Source: Chishuiella changwenlii
Lineage (GTDB): Bacteria; Bacteroidota; Bacteroidia; Flavobacteriales; Weeksellaceae
DNA length: 64,000 nt
Assembly: GCF_900142565.1 (NCBI RefSeq)
Contig: NZ_FRBH01000007.1
Location: 62,001-126,000 of the forward strand
Reading direction: 5' to 3'
In this document: piece after piece, positions 1-9,438 of the stretch
Layout of the letters: every line of letters starts with the position of its first letter
Position numbering within the stretch: position 1 is the stretch's first letter
The notes under the pieces: model-generated
The model's database searches: none
The model's input: the letters and a program-made list of their open reading frames with translations, nothing else
Told to the model about the DNA's origin: nothing
Translations under genes and position numbers: made by a program

Positions 1-924
1 GCATATGGAGAAGTAAGATTTATCTCTGTTGCACAAGGAGGAAAAATATTTGTAGAAGGTACAGCTACTAGTCCAGTTGTAATGACTGCTGATGTTAAAC
101 AACCAGGAAAATGGGGAGGTTTAGTATTAGCTGGTAGAGCACCAATTAATAAAGGAACTACTGCAACTTCTGAAGTTGGTGGTGATTTAGCTTACGGTGG
201 TACAGATGTAAATGATAGTTCAGGATCTATTACTTATTTAAGAATTGAGTATCCAGGTTTTGCTTACAATGCAGATAAAGAATTTAATGGTTTATCTTTC
301 TTTGGTGTTGGTAAAGGTACTAAAGTAGAGAATGTACAAGTATATGAAAGTTCAGATGACGGTTTTGAGTGGTTTGGAGGAACAAACGACGTTAAAAACT
401 TAGTTGTTTTAAATGCTGATACTAATTTTGTTGGAGATGATTTATTTGACTGGACTGAAGGTTGGGTTGGTACTGCAACTAGCTTATACGGAAAAAGAAC
501 AAACGGAGGTAACCGTGGTATAGAAGCAGATAATAACTCTAATAACCATTTAGCACAACCAATTTCTAACCCAACAATTAATGGTATTACTTTAATTGGA
601 GCTGGAAGTGTAAGTGCAGGTGGAGAATTCCAAGCAGTTAAATTAAGAGTAGGTTCTGAAGGAAAATTAGATAATGTTGTATTAAGTAACTGGCAAGTTG
701 GATTTGATATTCAACATGACGAGTCTATTGCTGCTATAACTTCTGGTAAGTTAAAAGCTACTAACGTTAAATTTGAAAATGTTACAACAAAATCTGTTGG
801 TAAAAATACAGCAGGTACAACTGTAGACGTATCTAAAGTTTTCACAGAAAGTGCTACAGCAACAGGAGCTGGAAATGGAACTGCTCAACCAGAGTGGTCT
901 AAAGGATGGACAGTAGGTTTCTAA
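1..924 (+). CDS. Secreted beta-helix-like surface protein (5'-truncated)
   Basis: The frame is open from the first base of the window, so the start lies upstream and about 307 C-terminal residues are seen. The sequence is rich in Gly, Asn, Thr and Val. Short beta-strand units such as KWGGLVLAGRAPIN, YGGTDVNDSSG, YLRIEYPGF, DDGFEWFGG and NRGIEADNN are the signature of a Bacteroidota family of extracellular right-handed beta-helix-like proteins, often annotated only as lipoprotein or hypothetical. No type IX sorting domain is apparent at the C-terminus, which ends WSKGWTVGF. No catalytic residues are recognisable. It probably sits outside the outer membrane, but its lipobox or signal peptide would be upstream of the window. 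A strong terminator follows. The family call is from remembered motif patterns; the function is unknown. Confidence 0.75.
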   Translation, partial: AYGEVRFISVAQGGKIFVEGTATSPVVMTADVKQPGKWGGLVLAGRAPINKGTTATSEVGGDLAYGGTDVNDSSGSITYLRIEYPGFAYNADKEFNGLSFFGVGKGTKVENVQVYESSDDGFEWFGGTNDVKNLVVLNADTNFVGDDLFDWTEGWVGTATSLYGKRTNGGNRGIEADNNSNNHLAQPISNPTINGITLIGAGSVSAGGEFQAVKLRVGSEGKLDNVVLSNWQVGFDIQHDESIAAITSGKLKATNVKFENVTTKSVGKNTAGTTVDVSKVFTESATATGAGNGTAQPEWSKGWTVGF

Positions 925-976
925 TAAAAGCCTAATCACAATAAAAACTTTTTTATAAAAAGTTCTTCGTGTTTGT

Positions 977-1013
977 AAAATCGCTTTTCTAGATTCTCTA
1001 GAGGAGCGATTTT
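977..1013 (+). terminator. Rho-independent terminator
   Basis: A 17-bp stem (977-993 with 997-1013, including two T-G wobbles) with a 3-nt loop follows the stop of the beta-helix gene. The ends of the stem are A-rich and T-rich. Confidence 0.8.
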
Positions 1014-1089
1014 CTTATATAATAGATTTATTATTTTAACTCATTAAAAATAGTTATTTATAAAAATTTTATGCCCCATAAAGTATTTG

Positions 1090-1097
1090 TACATTTG
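1090..1097 (+). promoter_or_regulatory. -7 promoter box (TACATTTG)
   Basis: This is an exact match to the Bacteroidota -7 consensus TAnnTTTG, 22 nt before the ATG at 1120. An in-frame ATG at 1087 would lie upstream of the expected transcription start, which supports 1120 as the true start. I see no convincing -33 element. Confidence 0.6.
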
Positions 1098-1119
1098 TAT
1101 AGAATTAGAGTTGATAACA

Positions 1120-1446
1120 ATGGCATTAACAGAAGAACAATTAGATTCGATTGGAGAAAAGTTAGTAGAGAAGTTTAAATCTGTCTACGATCCAGAAATT
1201 CCAGTTGATATATATGAACTAGGTTTGATTTACGATGCTCAGGTGAATTCAGATGGAGAAGTAAAGGTTACGATGTCTTTAACATCACCTAATTGTCCTG
1301 TAGCAGAAACTTTACCAAGAGAAGTAGAACAACGAGTAGAAGAAATAGAGTACGTATCTAAATGTTACGTAGAAATAACTTTCGAACCACCATGGGAGAG
1401 AGATATGATGAGTGAAGAAGCAAAATTTGAATTAGGAATGTTATAA
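1120..1446 (+). CDS. MIP18/DUF59 family iron-sulfur assembly protein (SufT-like)
   Basis: This 108-residue single-domain protein of the MIP18/DUF59 (PaaD/SufT-like) family carries the typical segments VYDPEIPVDIYELGLIY near residue 25 and SLTSPNCPVAETLP near residue 55, with the family's conserved Cys in the latter. Members help deliver Fe-S clusters to target proteins in the cytoplasm. The start at 1120 was chosen because the family normally begins shortly before the first helix and because a -7 box sits at 1090-1097. An SPFH gene follows 78 nt downstream on the same strand. No other suf genes are in this window, so its role in a SUF pathway is inferred from family membership only. Confidence 0.88.
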   Translation: MALTEEQLDSIGEKLVEKFKSVYDPEIPVDIYELGLIYDAQVNSDGEVKVTMSLTSPNCPVAETLPREVEQRVEEIEYVSKCYVEITFEPPWERDMMSEEAKFELGML

Positions 1447-1524
1447 CAACATTCCTTTTTTGTTTCAAATACAAGTCTAATATTTTTTCCGTATCTTAAG
1501 CCAACAATTATTAAACTATTTACT

Positions 1525-2508
1525 ATGGGACCTTTCTTAGGAATTCTACTTTTTATTGGAATCATTATTTTATTCCTTTTCATTTTTACAGTTAAGCAAC
1601 AAACAGCAGTTATCATAGAGCGTTTTGGTAAATTTAATAGCGTACGTAATCCTGGTTTACAATTTAAAATTCCAGTTGTGGATAAAATTGCAGGAAAAAT
1701 GTCTTTAAAAATTCAACAATTAGATGTTGTTGTAGAAACTAAAACAAAAGATGATGTGTTTGTACGATTAAAAGTTTCTGTACAATACCAAGTCATCAAA
1801 ACACAAGTATATGATGCTTTTTATAAGCTAGATAATCCATTTACACAAATCACCTCTTTTGTATTTGATGTTGTCCGTGCTGAGGTTCCTAAACTTCGCT
1901 TAGATGATGTTTTTGAGAAAAAAGATGATATTGCTATAGCAGTAAAAGGAGAGTTACAAGAAGCCATGAATTCTTATGGTTACGAGATTATTAAAACTTT
2001 AGTGACAGATATTGACCCAGATGAACAAGTAAAACATGCTATGAACCGCATTAATGCCGCTGAGCGTGAAAAATTAGCAGCACAATATGAAGGAGATGCT
2101 GCGAGAATTTTAATTGTAGAAAAGGCAAGAGCAGAAGCAGAGTCTAAGCGTTTACAAGGACAAGGTATTGCAGACCAAAGAAGAGAAATTGCTAAGGGAC
2201 TTTTAGAATCTGTAGATGTTTTAAATGGAGCTGGAATTACTTCGCAAGAAGCATCTGCATTAATTGTTGTTACACAACATTATGATACATTACAATCTAT
2301 AGGAGAGAAGTCTGGTAGTAAATTAGTGCTTTTACCTAATTCTCCTACAGCAGCTTCGGAAATGTTGAATACAATGGTTACATCTTTTACTGCTGCTCAT
2401 CAATTAAATGAACATCAGATACAAAAAGAAGAAGAAACACAAAAAAGAAGAAAGTCTCGTGATGATGACAAAGATGATTCATCATTCAAGTTTCCAACAT
2501 TAGATTAA
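1525..2508 (+). CDS. SPFH/Band 7 (stomatin-like) membrane protein
   Basis: A 327-residue protein with one N-terminal membrane segment (about residues 4-23), followed by a Band 7/PHB domain starting at VKQQTAVIIERFGKF and running to about residue 180. An Ala/Glu/Lys/Arg-rich coiled-coil follows (AAEREKLAAQYEGDAARILIV region, about 180-235), then a charged tail containing EEETQKRRKSRDDDKDD. Stomatin-like SPFH proteins oligomerise at the membrane and organise microdomains or protease partners. The usual NfeD partner is not adjacent. The order DUF59 then SPFH suggests possible co-transcription. A perfect 13-bp terminator hairpin follows the stop. Confidence 0.9.
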   Translation: MGPFLGILLFIGIIILFLFIFTVKQQTAVIIERFGKFNSVRNPGLQFKIPVVDKIAGKMSLKIQQLDVVVETKTKDDVFVRLKVSVQYQVIKTQVYDAFYKLDNPFTQITSFVFDVVRAEVPKLRLDDVFEKKDDIAIAVKGELQEAMNSYGYEIIKTLVTDIDPDEQVKHAMNRINAAEREKLAAQYEGDAARILIVEKARAEAESKRLQGQGIADQRREIAKGLLESVDVLNGAGITSQEASALIVVTQHYDTLQSIGEKSGSKLVLLPNSPTAASEMLNTMVTSFTAAHQLNEHQIQKEEETQKRRKSRDDDKDDSSFKFPTLD

Positions 2509-2529
2509 TTAAGAAATTAAAATTTATAA

Positions 2530-2558
2530 AACAACCTCGAAGATTCTTCGAGGTTGTT
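2530..2558 (+). terminator. Rho-independent terminator after the SPFH gene
   Basis: A perfect 13-bp stem (2530-2542 with 2546-2558, loop ATT) is followed by TGTTTTT. Confidence 0.88.
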
Positions 2559-2616
2559 TGTTTTTATATATGAAGTTGTTAAAACTAATTATTTTATTCA
2601 ATAGTTTTTAATCATC

Positions 2617-2674
2617 TGTCATGTTGAGCCTGTCGAAACATTTTATATGTTTTTCGATAGATTTAAAATGAAAC
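2617..2674 (+). repeat. Dispersed palindromic (REP-like) repeat, copy 1
   Basis: The left arm (2617-2643) reads TGTCATGTTGAG then CCTGTCGAAACATTT. The right arm (about 2650-2674) is a degenerate inverted partner. A second element with the same two arms lies at 31830-31897; its right arm, reverse-complemented, differs from this left arm at only two positions. Both copies sit in intergenic DNA just outside genes or terminators. Confidence 0.75.
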
Positions 2675-2691
2675 GAAGAATTAATCAAAAT

Positions 2692-3591
2692 TTATCTTCT
2701 TTTTCCTCCTTTTGGTTTATTTGGATTACTTTTTCCGACCCTAGCTGATGAGCTAGAAGATTTTTTTGCTCCTTTTTTCTGAATCATTTTACCTTTTGAG
2801 TCTTTAAAATTTGGAGAAATTTCGGTAGGCTTTTTCTTTTTTGGTTGACTAGATGATTTCTTTTCAATATGTTTTTCAGAATCTTTTGTCAAACGATTTA
2901 ATTCAGACAACTCTTCTTGGGTTAGATCTCTGTGTTGTCCAACCGGAATATTTAATGTAAGATTCATTACACGAACACGTTCTAATTTCTTTACACCATA
3001 TCCAAAATATTCGCACATACGTCTAATTTGTCTATTAAGACCTTGAATTAAAGTAATCCGGAACGAATTAGAATTGATTTTCTCTATTTTACACTTTTTG
3101 GTAACTTGTCCTAAAATAGGAACTCCGTTAGCCATTTTGCTACAAAAATCATCGGTAACTGTTTTATCAACTGTTACGATATATTCTTTTTCGTGATTAT
3201 TTCCTGCTCGAAGAATTTTATTTACAATATCACCATCACTTGTTAATAATATTAATCCTTGCGAATCTTTATCTAATCGACCAATAGGAAAAATTCTTTC
3301 TCCGAAAGAAAGATAGTCAACAATATTATCAGGATCAGAAGAATCTGTAGTACAAGTAACTCCAACAGGTTTGTTTAACATGATGTATGCCGCATTCTCT
3401 TTTGCCTTTGGCTCAATAACAATACCGTTTACCATTACAATATCTGTTGCTTTTACATGCTGACCAACCTTTGCAACTCTACCATTAATTAAAACAGCGC
3501 GCTTTTCTATGTATTGATCTGCTTCTCTTCTAGAACAAATTCCACTATCACTAATGTATTTATTCAATCGTAACAAATTTGTTTCTTCCAT
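2692..3591 (-). CDS. rluF: 23S rRNA pseudouridine synthase RluF
   Basis: A 299-residue RsuA/RluB/E/F-type pseudouridine synthase. It starts with an S4 RNA-binding domain ([18 protein letters not shown], about residues 7-65), followed by the catalytic domain with the conserved [10 protein letters not shown] motif whose Asp is the catalytic residue, and the C-terminal [23 protein letters not shown] motif region. The match to E. coli RluF (U2604 of 23S rRNA) is close along the whole domain. The C-terminal 70 residues are a Lys/Ser/Gly-rich basic tail. The ATG at 3591 is preferred over an upstream TTG because it directly follows a -7 box. It is convergent with the SPFH gene. Confidence 0.93.
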   Translation of the reverse strand: MEETNLLRLNKYISDSGICSRREADQYIEKRAVLINGRVAKVGQHVKATDIVMVNGIVIEPKAKENAAYIMLNKPVGVTCTTDSSDPDNIVDYLSFGERIFPIGRLDKDSQGLILLTSDGDIVNKILRAGNNHEKEYIVTVDKTVTDDFCSKMANGVPILGQVTKKCKIEKINSNSFRITLIQGLNRQIRRMCEYFGYGVKKLERVRVMNLTLNIPVGQHRDLTQEELSELNRLTKDSEKHIEKKSSSQPKKKKPTEISPNFKDSKGKMIQKKGAKKSSSSSARVGKSNPNKPKGGKRR

Positions 3592-3595
3592 AAAG

Positions 3596-3603
3596 CAAAG
3601 ATA
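3596..3603 (-). promoter_or_regulatory. -7 promoter box of rluF (TATCTTTG)
   Basis: Exact TAnnTTTG on the minus strand, with only 4 nt between its final G and the ATG at 3591. Transcription would begin at or next to the start codon, implying a leaderless or near-leaderless mRNA. The box overlaps one arm of the 19-bp inverted repeat at 3600-3644. Confidence 0.55.
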
Positions 3604-3644
3604 GTTTTTTATCAAATTATATAAGAATTTGATAAAAAACTATC
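3600..3644. repeat. Perfect 19-bp inverted repeat
   Basis: Bases 3600-3618 are perfectly complementary to 3626-3644, with a 7-nt loop. It lies between the upstream minus-strand gene (ending at 3669) and rluF. On the minus strand it can act as a terminator for the C1q-like gene (short T run after the stem), while the rluF -7 box starts within its last four bases. An alternative is an operator for rluF. Confidence 0.8.
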
Positions 3645-3668
3645 TCGTTAAAAATATGATGTAGTAAA

Positions 3669-4331
3669 TTAATACTTTACAACAGAGAAATTGGTGACAT
3701 TTCCATTACCTGTAGTTCCTGTTTGTGTTCCCTGTACAGAACCAGTTGTCATATTTATACCAACAGAAAATCTATCTCCTTCGTTAAATTGTAGAGTTGT
3801 AGTATAAACTCTAAATTGTCTATTTGTGTTTGATGTAGAAAAAGTAGCTCTACCAATCCAATTACCAGATGTATTTAGAATTCCAATAATAATATCTGAA
3901 TTGGCTGTAACACTATTTACACCAACTTGTACTGTAAATTGATATAATCCAGATGATAATATAGTGTAAACTCCATTACTATTTATTTGTAAGTACTCAT
4001 CATTCGATACAACATTTTGGTTAAATGGAATAATCCTTCTGTCACAAGTAGAGCAAGTAACATCAGTAGTTAACCTGAATATACCAGCCATTTTAGGAGA
4101 GTAACTTGCAGGAGTACCATTATTGACTATGCTTGTTTCAACTTTTTTAATATTTCCTTGTTCATCGGCTGTCAAAAGGTATTCTGGCGTTTCAGTTAAA
4201 TCGTCTATTTGTCTTACCCTTGCATTACCATTTACGTCTAAAGAAGATGTAGGATTAGAAGTATTAATACCTACTTGTGCATAGGTGTTTGTTAAGAGGG
4301 CTAAAGCAAGTAGTGTTAGATTTGCTTTCAT
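3669..4331 (-). CDS. Secreted C1q/jelly-roll-like protein
   Basis: A 220-residue exported protein. It has a Sec signal peptide (MKANLTLLALALLTNTYAQ), then the Bacteroidota surface-protein motif VGINTSNPTSSLDVNGNARVR just after cleavage. A beta-rich C-terminal half (about 85-220) resembles the C1q/TNF-like jelly-roll modules found on many flavobacterial surface proteins. It contains one CSTC cysteine pair (VTCSTCDRR). The ATG at 4331 was chosen because it begins a standard signal peptide. No enzymatic motif is visible and its binding target is unknown. Confidence 0.7.
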   Translation of the reverse strand: MKANLTLLALALLTNTYAQVGINTSNPTSSLDVNGNARVRQIDDLTETPEYLLTADEQGNIKKVETSIVNNGTPASYSPKMAGIFRLTTDVTCSTCDRRIIPFNQNVVSNDEYLQINSNGVYTILSSGLYQFTVQVGVNSVTANSDIIIGILNTSGNWIGRATFSTSNTNRQFRVYTTTLQFNEGDRFSVGINMTTGSVQGTQTGTTGNGNVTNFSVVKY

Positions 4332-4361
4332 AATAAATTGTTTTTTGAGTTTGTTGTAATT

Positions 4362-4369
4362 CAAAACTA
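4362..4369 (-). promoter_or_regulatory. -7 promoter box of the C1q-like gene (TAGTTTTG)
   Basis: Exact TAnnTTTG on the minus strand, 31 nt before the ATG at 4331. A TTTG lies 24 nt further upstream (4394-4397 on the plus strand as CAAA), slightly beyond the usual -33 spacing. Confidence 0.55.
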
Positions 4370-4549
4370 TAAAAAAAATAGTACAAGATTATACAAAAGG
4401 CGGATTTTTAACAAAATCACGCTTATTATTCAAAAAACACTAAACTGTAATAGCTAAAAAATAATTTCAATTATAAAAAATAGCTGAGTTTAATTATTAA
4501 GGTTTTTAATTTGGCTCTTACTATATTTACAGACCAAAGAATTTTTAAG

Positions 4550-4897
4550 ATGAAAAAAGTATTTTTTTTAAAAACTTGTGATACGTGTAAGCGAATAATG
4601 AAAGAATTAGATTTTACAGGTTTTGACTTACACGAAATAAAATCTACTGCAATAACTGAAGAAGATTTAGAAGAGATGAAAAATTTAGCAGGAAGTTATG
4701 AAGCACTTTTTTCTCGCAGAGCTCAGAATTACAAAAAACTAGGTTTAAAAGATGTAGAATTATCTGAAGAAGAAATAAAAAATTATATTTTATCAGATTA
4801 TACTTTTCTAAAACGTCCAGTTGTCGTTGACGGAGATAAAATTTTTATTGGAAACGAAAAGAAAAATTTAGAAGCTCTTGAGCTTCATTTGAAATAA
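4550..4897 (+). CDS. ArsC/Spx family protein
   Basis: A 115-residue thioredoxin-fold protein of the ArsC/Spx family. The start at 4550 gives the family N-terminus MKKVFFLKTCDTCKR with a CxxC pair at residues 10 and 13. Near the C-terminus the conserved FLKRPVVVDGDK segment carries the Arg and cis-Pro of the family. Family members are either glutaredoxin-type arsenate reductases or Spx-like regulators; there is no arsenic-resistance neighbourhood here, so arsenate reduction should not be assumed. The S9 peptidase starts 10 nt after its stop, so the two are probably co-transcribed. Confidence 0.85.
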   Translation: MKKVFFLKTCDTCKRIMKELDFTGFDLHEIKSTAITEEDLEEMKNLAGSYEALFSRRAQNYKKLGLKDVELSEEEIKNYILSDYTFLKRPVVVDGDKIFIGNEKKNLEALELHLK

Positions 4898-4907
4898 AAA
4901 CTCACAC

Positions 4908-7037
4908 ATGAAAAACACAATTTTATTCAGTTCTCTTCTTTTGAGTGCAAGTTTATTTGCGCAGAAGAAAGATATTACGATGGAAGAGGCTGTCCTTGGT
5001 TTAGGTACTAATTTAAGAATTGAGAACTTAAATCAAATTCAATGGATTCCGAATCAAAATGCGTATACACAAAATGTAAAAACTGCTTATGGAGAAGCTT
5101 TAATTAAAAAAGAAGTTCCTTCGTTAAAAACAGATACAATTTTTAGAAGCTCTCAATTTGAGAACAAACGTATACCTTCTCTTAATTGGATAAATGAGAA
5201 ACAAGCTTATTTTACAAGTAAAACAGGATATAAAACTATTACGATTACTGGTGAACAAAAAGATTGGTTATCATTGCCAGAAAATGCAGAAAACGTAGAG
5301 CTTGATGCAACAAATAATCAAGTTGGTTATGTGGTTGATAACAATTTATTTTTTGTTGATAAAGCAGGTAAAACACATCAAATTACCAAAGATGGAAAAT
5401 ATGAAATTGTAAATGGAAAATCTGTTCACCAAAATGAATTTGGGATTCACAAAGGAATTTATATTTCACCAAAAGGAAATTTAGTTGCTTTTTATAGAAT
5501 GGATCAGACAGTAGTTACAGATTATCCAATTATTGATTGGTCTGTACAACCAGCAATTAATAAAAATATTAAATATCCATTTGCTGGAACAAAAAATCAT
5601 ACTGTAACGTTAGGAGTTTACAACCCAACATCTCAGAAAACAATTTTCTTAGAAACACAACCAGAGGTTGACCATTATTTAACTTCTGTTACATGGTCAC
5701 CAGATGAGAAATTTATTTATATCGGGATATTATCTCGTAACCAAAAGCATTTAGAATTAAACCAATACGATGCAACGTCTGGTAAATTAATCAAAACATT
5801 GTTCAAAGAGGATAATGATAAATATGTAGAGCCTCAACACGAATTATATTTCGTTTCAGGAAAGTCAAATGAATTTATTTGGTGGTCTCAACGAGATGGT
5901 TTTATGCACCTTTATCGTTTTGATGCAAATGGTAAATTAATCAATCAAATAACAAAAGGAGATTGGATCGTTACAGATATTGTGGGTGAAAATGCAAAGA
6001 AAAAAGAGTTGTTAATTATGACAACAAAAGATTCTGCAAAAGATCGTCATTTATATGCTGTAAATTGGGAGAATGGTAAATTACGTAAAATAACGACAGA
6101 ATCTGGTACACATAATGTTGCTGTATCATCTAACGGAGAGTTCGCACTAGATAACTGGAGTAGTGATGATATTCCTAGAAAAATAGAAGTTTTAGATACG
6201 AAAGGAAAGTTTAAACAAAACTTATTAACAGCAAAAAATCCTTTAATCAATTACAATACAGCGAAAGTTGAAAATGTAACATTAAAAGCTGATGATGGAA
6301 CAGATTTATATGGTAAATTAATCTATCCAACGAATTTTGATCAATCAAAGAAATATCCAGTAATTGTTTATTTATATAACGGTCCACATGCGCAATTAAT
6401 TACTAATCGTTTCCCTGCAACAGGAAATCTTTGGTACGATCATTTGGCTGAAAAAGGTTACGTTGTATTTACAATGGATGGGCGAGGATCTGCTAATAGA
6501 GGTTTAAAATTTGAACAAGCTATTCATGCAAATGCTGCAACAACCGAAATGAACGATCAAATGAAAGGAGTGGAGTATTTAAAATCTTTACCTTTTGTAG
6601 ATGCAGAAAGAATGGGTATCCACGGATGGAGTTATGGAGGATTTATGACAACATCTTTTATGTTACGTAAACCAGACGTTTTTAAAGTTGGTGTTGCTGG
6701 AGGACCAGTTTTAGATTGGACACAGTACGAAATTATGTACACAGAACGCTACATGGAATCGCCACAAGACAATCCAGAAGGTTATAAACAAACTAACTTA
6801 ATAAATAGAGTAAAAGACCTAAAAGGAAAATTATTAATGATTCATGGTGCACAAGACAATGTTGTAGTTTGGCAACATTCTGTGAATTTTATCAGAGAAG
6901 CTGTTAAAAATGGTGTACAAATGGACTACTTCATTTATCCAGGACATGAACATAATGTTCGTGGAAAAGACCGTGTTCATTTAATGCAAAAAATTACAGA
7001 TTATTTCGATTTATATTTAAAACCGGAAACTAAATAA
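4908..7037 (+). CDS. S9 family dipeptidyl peptidase (DPP IV-like)
   Basis: A 709-residue exported serine peptidase. A signal peptide (residues 1-18, ending SLFAQ) is followed by a beta-propeller domain (about 30-455) and an alpha/beta-hydrolase peptidase domain (about 480-709). The triad is visible: Ser575 in GWSYGG, Asp650 in GAQDN and His682 in GHEHNV. The VYLYNGPHAQ and DGRGSANRG segments form the oxyanion-hole region. DPP IV-type enzymes release X-Pro dipeptides in the periplasm, suiting the peptide-based nutrition of flavobacteria. It probably forms an operon with the preceding ArsC-like gene and ends at a strong terminator. Confidence 0.93.
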   Translation: MKNTILFSSLLLSASLFAQKKDITMEEAVLGLGTNLRIENLNQIQWIPNQNAYTQNVKTAYGEALIKKEVPSLKTDTIFRSSQFENKRIPSLNWINEKQAYFTSKTGYKTITITGEQKDWLSLPENAENVELDATNNQVGYVVDNNLFFVDKAGKTHQITKDGKYEIVNGKSVHQNEFGIHKGIYISPKGNLVAFYRMDQTVVTDYPIIDWSVQPAINKNIKYPFAGTKNHTVTLGVYNPTSQKTIFLETQPEVDHYLTSVTWSPDEKFIYIGILSRNQKHLELNQYDATSGKLIKTLFKEDNDKYVEPQHELYFVSGKSNEFIWWSQRDGFMHLYRFDANGKLINQITKGDWIVTDIVGENAKKKELLIMTTKDSAKDRHLYAVNWENGKLRKITTESGTHNVAVSSNGEFALDNWSSDDIPRKIEVLDTKGKFKQNLLTAKNPLINYNTAKVENVTLKADDGTDLYGKLIYPTNFDQSKKYPVIVYLYNGPHAQLITNRFPATGNLWYDHLAEKGYVVFTMDGRGSANRGLKFEQAIHANAATTEMNDQMKGVEYLKSLPFVDAERMGIHGWSYGGFMTTSFMLRKPDVFKVGVAGGPVLDWTQYEIMYTERYMESPQDNPEGYKQTNLINRVKDLKGKLLMIHGAQDNVVVWQHSVNFIREAVKNGVQMDYFIYPGHEHNVRGKDRVHLMQKITDYFDLYLKPETK

Positions 7038-7055
7038 TCATATTAAATTATAAAT

Positions 7056-7083
7056 AAAAACCACTTCTATTGAAGTGGTTTTT
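7056..7083 (+). terminator. Rho-independent terminator after the S9 peptidase
   Basis: A 12-bp perfect stem (7056-7067 with 7072-7083, loop TATT) is followed by G and more Ts. The A-rich 5' side means it could also work on the minus strand for the M1 peptidase transcript. Confidence 0.85.
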
Positions 7084-7123
7084 GTTTTTATCTAACTCTT
7101 CGAAAGAACTTGATTATTAAAAA

Positions 7124-7390
7124 TTACTTTCTTTTAAATTCTGTTTTTTGTCCGTTTTCTTCAACCACAAAAGACTTTTTATCTTTTGCAAAAATGATTT
7201 TAATCTCACTTTCATTTTCGTCAAAAATGAATGTATTATCTCCATTATAGTCCAACGTCAAATTATCTCCATTAAAAGATAAACTTAAGCTGTTATTTAC
7301 TTCTTTTAAAACTAAATCAGAATTAAACTTCTCGCTTGTGTAAGTTCCTTCATACTCCTTAAGATTTACTTTCTCTAATCGTTTTTTTTT
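7124..7390 (-). pseudogene. Out-of-frame DUF3471-like C-terminal domain of the M1 peptidase
   Basis: Directly after the M1 peptidase stop, the minus strand carries an open frame of about 85 codons ending at TAA (7124-7126). It has no ATG of its own, and an in-frame TAA lies just before it. It reads [18 protein letters not shown] then a beta-rich segment with DNTFIFDENESEIKIIF and ends FKRK. This looks like the small lipocalin/DUF3471-type barrel often placed at the end of Bacteroidota hydrolases. The junction is a run of nine A (7382-7390 on the plus strand as T); one more A would fuse this domain in frame to the peptidase. It may be a sequencing or assembly error, a true mutation, a slippage site or a phase-variable tract. 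Confidence 0.7.
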
Positions 7391-9330
7391 GACATATTAA
7401 AAACATTGTTTTCAGTATTCGTATCAGGAATAGCACCGTTAGGATCTAATTTTATCGTTGTAATTTCTTTTGTAGAATTTATTTTAAAAGACCATTCTGT
7501 ATTTCGTTTCCATACTTCTATAGGAAGCTTAACCTCCTTAGAAGTTCCATCATTAAAGTTTACTTGTACAGTTGTAGGAATAGGTAATTGTCCAAAGTTT
7601 TCTACTTTCACAATTACACCATTTTTATAACTACCATTCACATATTTTGCACTTGTAATCCCTTGGTCAATTGTCCATTTATTTAAGAACCAACCTCTCC
7701 AAAACCAAGATAATTCTTCTCCAGAAACATTTTCCATTGTTCTAAAGAAATCTTCTGGTGTAGGGTGTTTAAACGCCCAATTCTTAATATAACTTCTTAA
7801 GGCTTTGTCAAATTTTTCTTCTCCTAAGATTGTTTCTCTTAAGATTGTCATTCCTGCTCCTGGTTTATAATACAATAACGCACCAATGTTACGTTCTCTC
7901 ATATTGTCTGGTTGAGTTGTAATAGGTTCTAAAGCATCGCTAAAAAAAGAATTTGACATTCTTTGTAAAGATTGTTTTTTGTAATATTCACCATTATTAA
8001 AATTCTTTTTAGAAATAGCATTAATAAAAGTATTAAAGCCTTCGTCCATCCATCCATGTACACGTTCGTTAGAACCAACAATCATAGGAAACCAAATGTG
8101 TCCAAATTCATGGTCTGTAACGCCCCATAAACCTTCACCTCTTGATCGCATGTGGCAAAATACAATTCCAGGATATTCCATTCCACCTTCATTTCCTGCA
8201 ACATTTACAGCTGCTGGATAAGGATATTCAAACCATTGTTTAGAATAATGTTCTATAGTTGTTTTTGTATATTCTGTAGATCTTCCCCATGCTTCTTTAC
8301 CATCACTTTCTACAGGATAGGCAGAAATTGCCAAAGACTTTTTACCACTTGGTAAATCTATTCGAGCAGCATCTAAAATAAATGCTGTAGAAGAAGCCCA
8401 TGCAAAATCGCGAGTATTTTCAATTTTAAATTTCCATGTTTTAGTTTTATCAGTCGCAGTTTTGTCTGCTTTATTCACTTCTTCCGAAGAATGGATGATA
8501 ACAGTTTTTTCACTATTTCTAGCTTGATTCCAACGATTAACTTCTTCTTTAGAATAAACATCTCTTTCGTTTAATAATTCTCCAGAAGCAACGACATAAT
8601 GATTAGCAGGAACTGTAATATTTGCAGTAATGTCACCATATTCTAAATAGAATTCACCAGCACCTAAATATGGTAATGTATTCCATCCCATAATATCATC
8701 ATATACAGCCATTCTTGGAAACCATTGTGCCATTGTAAAAATCTTACCATTTTTTGTTGGCTCAATACCCATTCTATCAGCTCCATAATTAGGAGCAACA
8801 AATGAATATTCTATTTTAATTTTTACTTTTCCTCCACGTGCTTTTAACTCATTTGCTAAATCAATTTGCATTCTTGTATCAGAGATTGTATACTTTGCTT
8901 GTTTTCCATCAATCTGAACAGATTTTATTTTGTATCCTCCATCAAATTCATTTCCAGCTTCACCATATCTACTTCCTGATGATGGAATTAAAGCATTACC
9001 TCTAGAATCTTTATTAAATAAATTCTGATCCAATTGTAACCATAAAAAGTCTAAATTATCAAAACTATTGTTTGTATAAGTAATTTCAGATGTTCCAGTT
9101 AATTCATTTTTTGCTTCATTTAAACTTACATTTAAATGATAATCGGCTCTATTTTGCCAATAATTATGCCCTGGATTCCCATTTGCAGAGCGTGTTTCAG
9201 TCGCGTTGTTCTGGTAAAAAAATGGTTTAAATGCTTCTTGATAATCGTATTTATTCTTTTCTTGACCGTTTGCAATTACACTGCAAAGACTTAATCCGAA
9301 AAGAATAAATTTTAAGTTATTTTTTATCAT
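7375..9330 (-). CDS. M1 family metallopeptidase
   Basis: A 651-residue exported zinc aminopeptidase-like protein. A signal peptide (residues 1-22, ending VIANGQ) is followed by an N-terminal beta-sandwich, then the gluzincin catalytic core with [13 protein letters not shown] (exopeptidase-motif region), the zinc motif HEFGH and the downstream Glu in [10 protein letters not shown]-terminal Ig-like segment ends [17 protein letters not shown]. The last four residues arise at an A9 tract where the frame shifts; an open domain of about 85 codons continues in another frame (7124-7390). Function is probably periplasmic peptide degradation. The region upstream of the ATG has only an approximate -7 box (TAAATTTA). 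Confidence 0.9.
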   Translation of the reverse strand: MIKNNLKFILFGLSLCSVIANGQEKNKYDYQEAFKPFFYQNNATETRSANGNPGHNYWQNRADYHLNVSLNEAKNELTGTSEITYTNNSFDNLDFLWLQLDQNLFNKDSRGNALIPSSGSRYGEAGNEFDGGYKIKSVQIDGKQAKYTISDTRMQIDLANELKARGGKVKIKIEYSFVAPNYGADRMGIEPTKNGKIFTMAQWFPRMAVYDDIMGWNTLPYLGAGEFYLEYGDITANITVPANHYVVASGELLNERDVYSKEEVNRWNQARNSEKTVIIHSSEEVNKADKTATDKTKTWKFKIENTRDFAWASSTAFILDAARIDLPSGKKSLAISAYPVESDGKEAWGRSTEYTKTTIEHYSKQWFEYPYPAAVNVAGNEGGMEYPGIVFCHMRSRGEGLWGVTDHEFGHIWFPMIVGSNERVHGWMDEGFNTFINAISKKNFNNGEYYKKQSLQRMSNSFFSDALEPITTQPDNMRERNIGALLYYKPGAGMTILRETILGEEKFDKALRSYIKNWAFKHPTPEDFFRTMENVSGEELSWFWRGWFLNKWTIDQGITSAKYVNGSYKNGVIVKVENFGQLPIPTTVQVNFNDGTSKEVKLPIEVWKRNTEWSFKINSTKEITTIKLDPNGAIPDTNTENNVFNMSKKND

Positions 9331-9438
9331 GTGCTAATTGTTTTTCTGTAATGCTAAATTTACCTTTATTTTTAATAATTTTTACATCATTTCAACCAAA
9401 TAGTGATAAAATATTTATTTTGTTATAAAACACAAAAA

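Noticed and set aside
4550-4897. Arsenate resistance locus
   Set aside because: The ArsC-like protein has no arsR, arsB or acr3 neighbour, and the family includes unrelated regulators and reductases.
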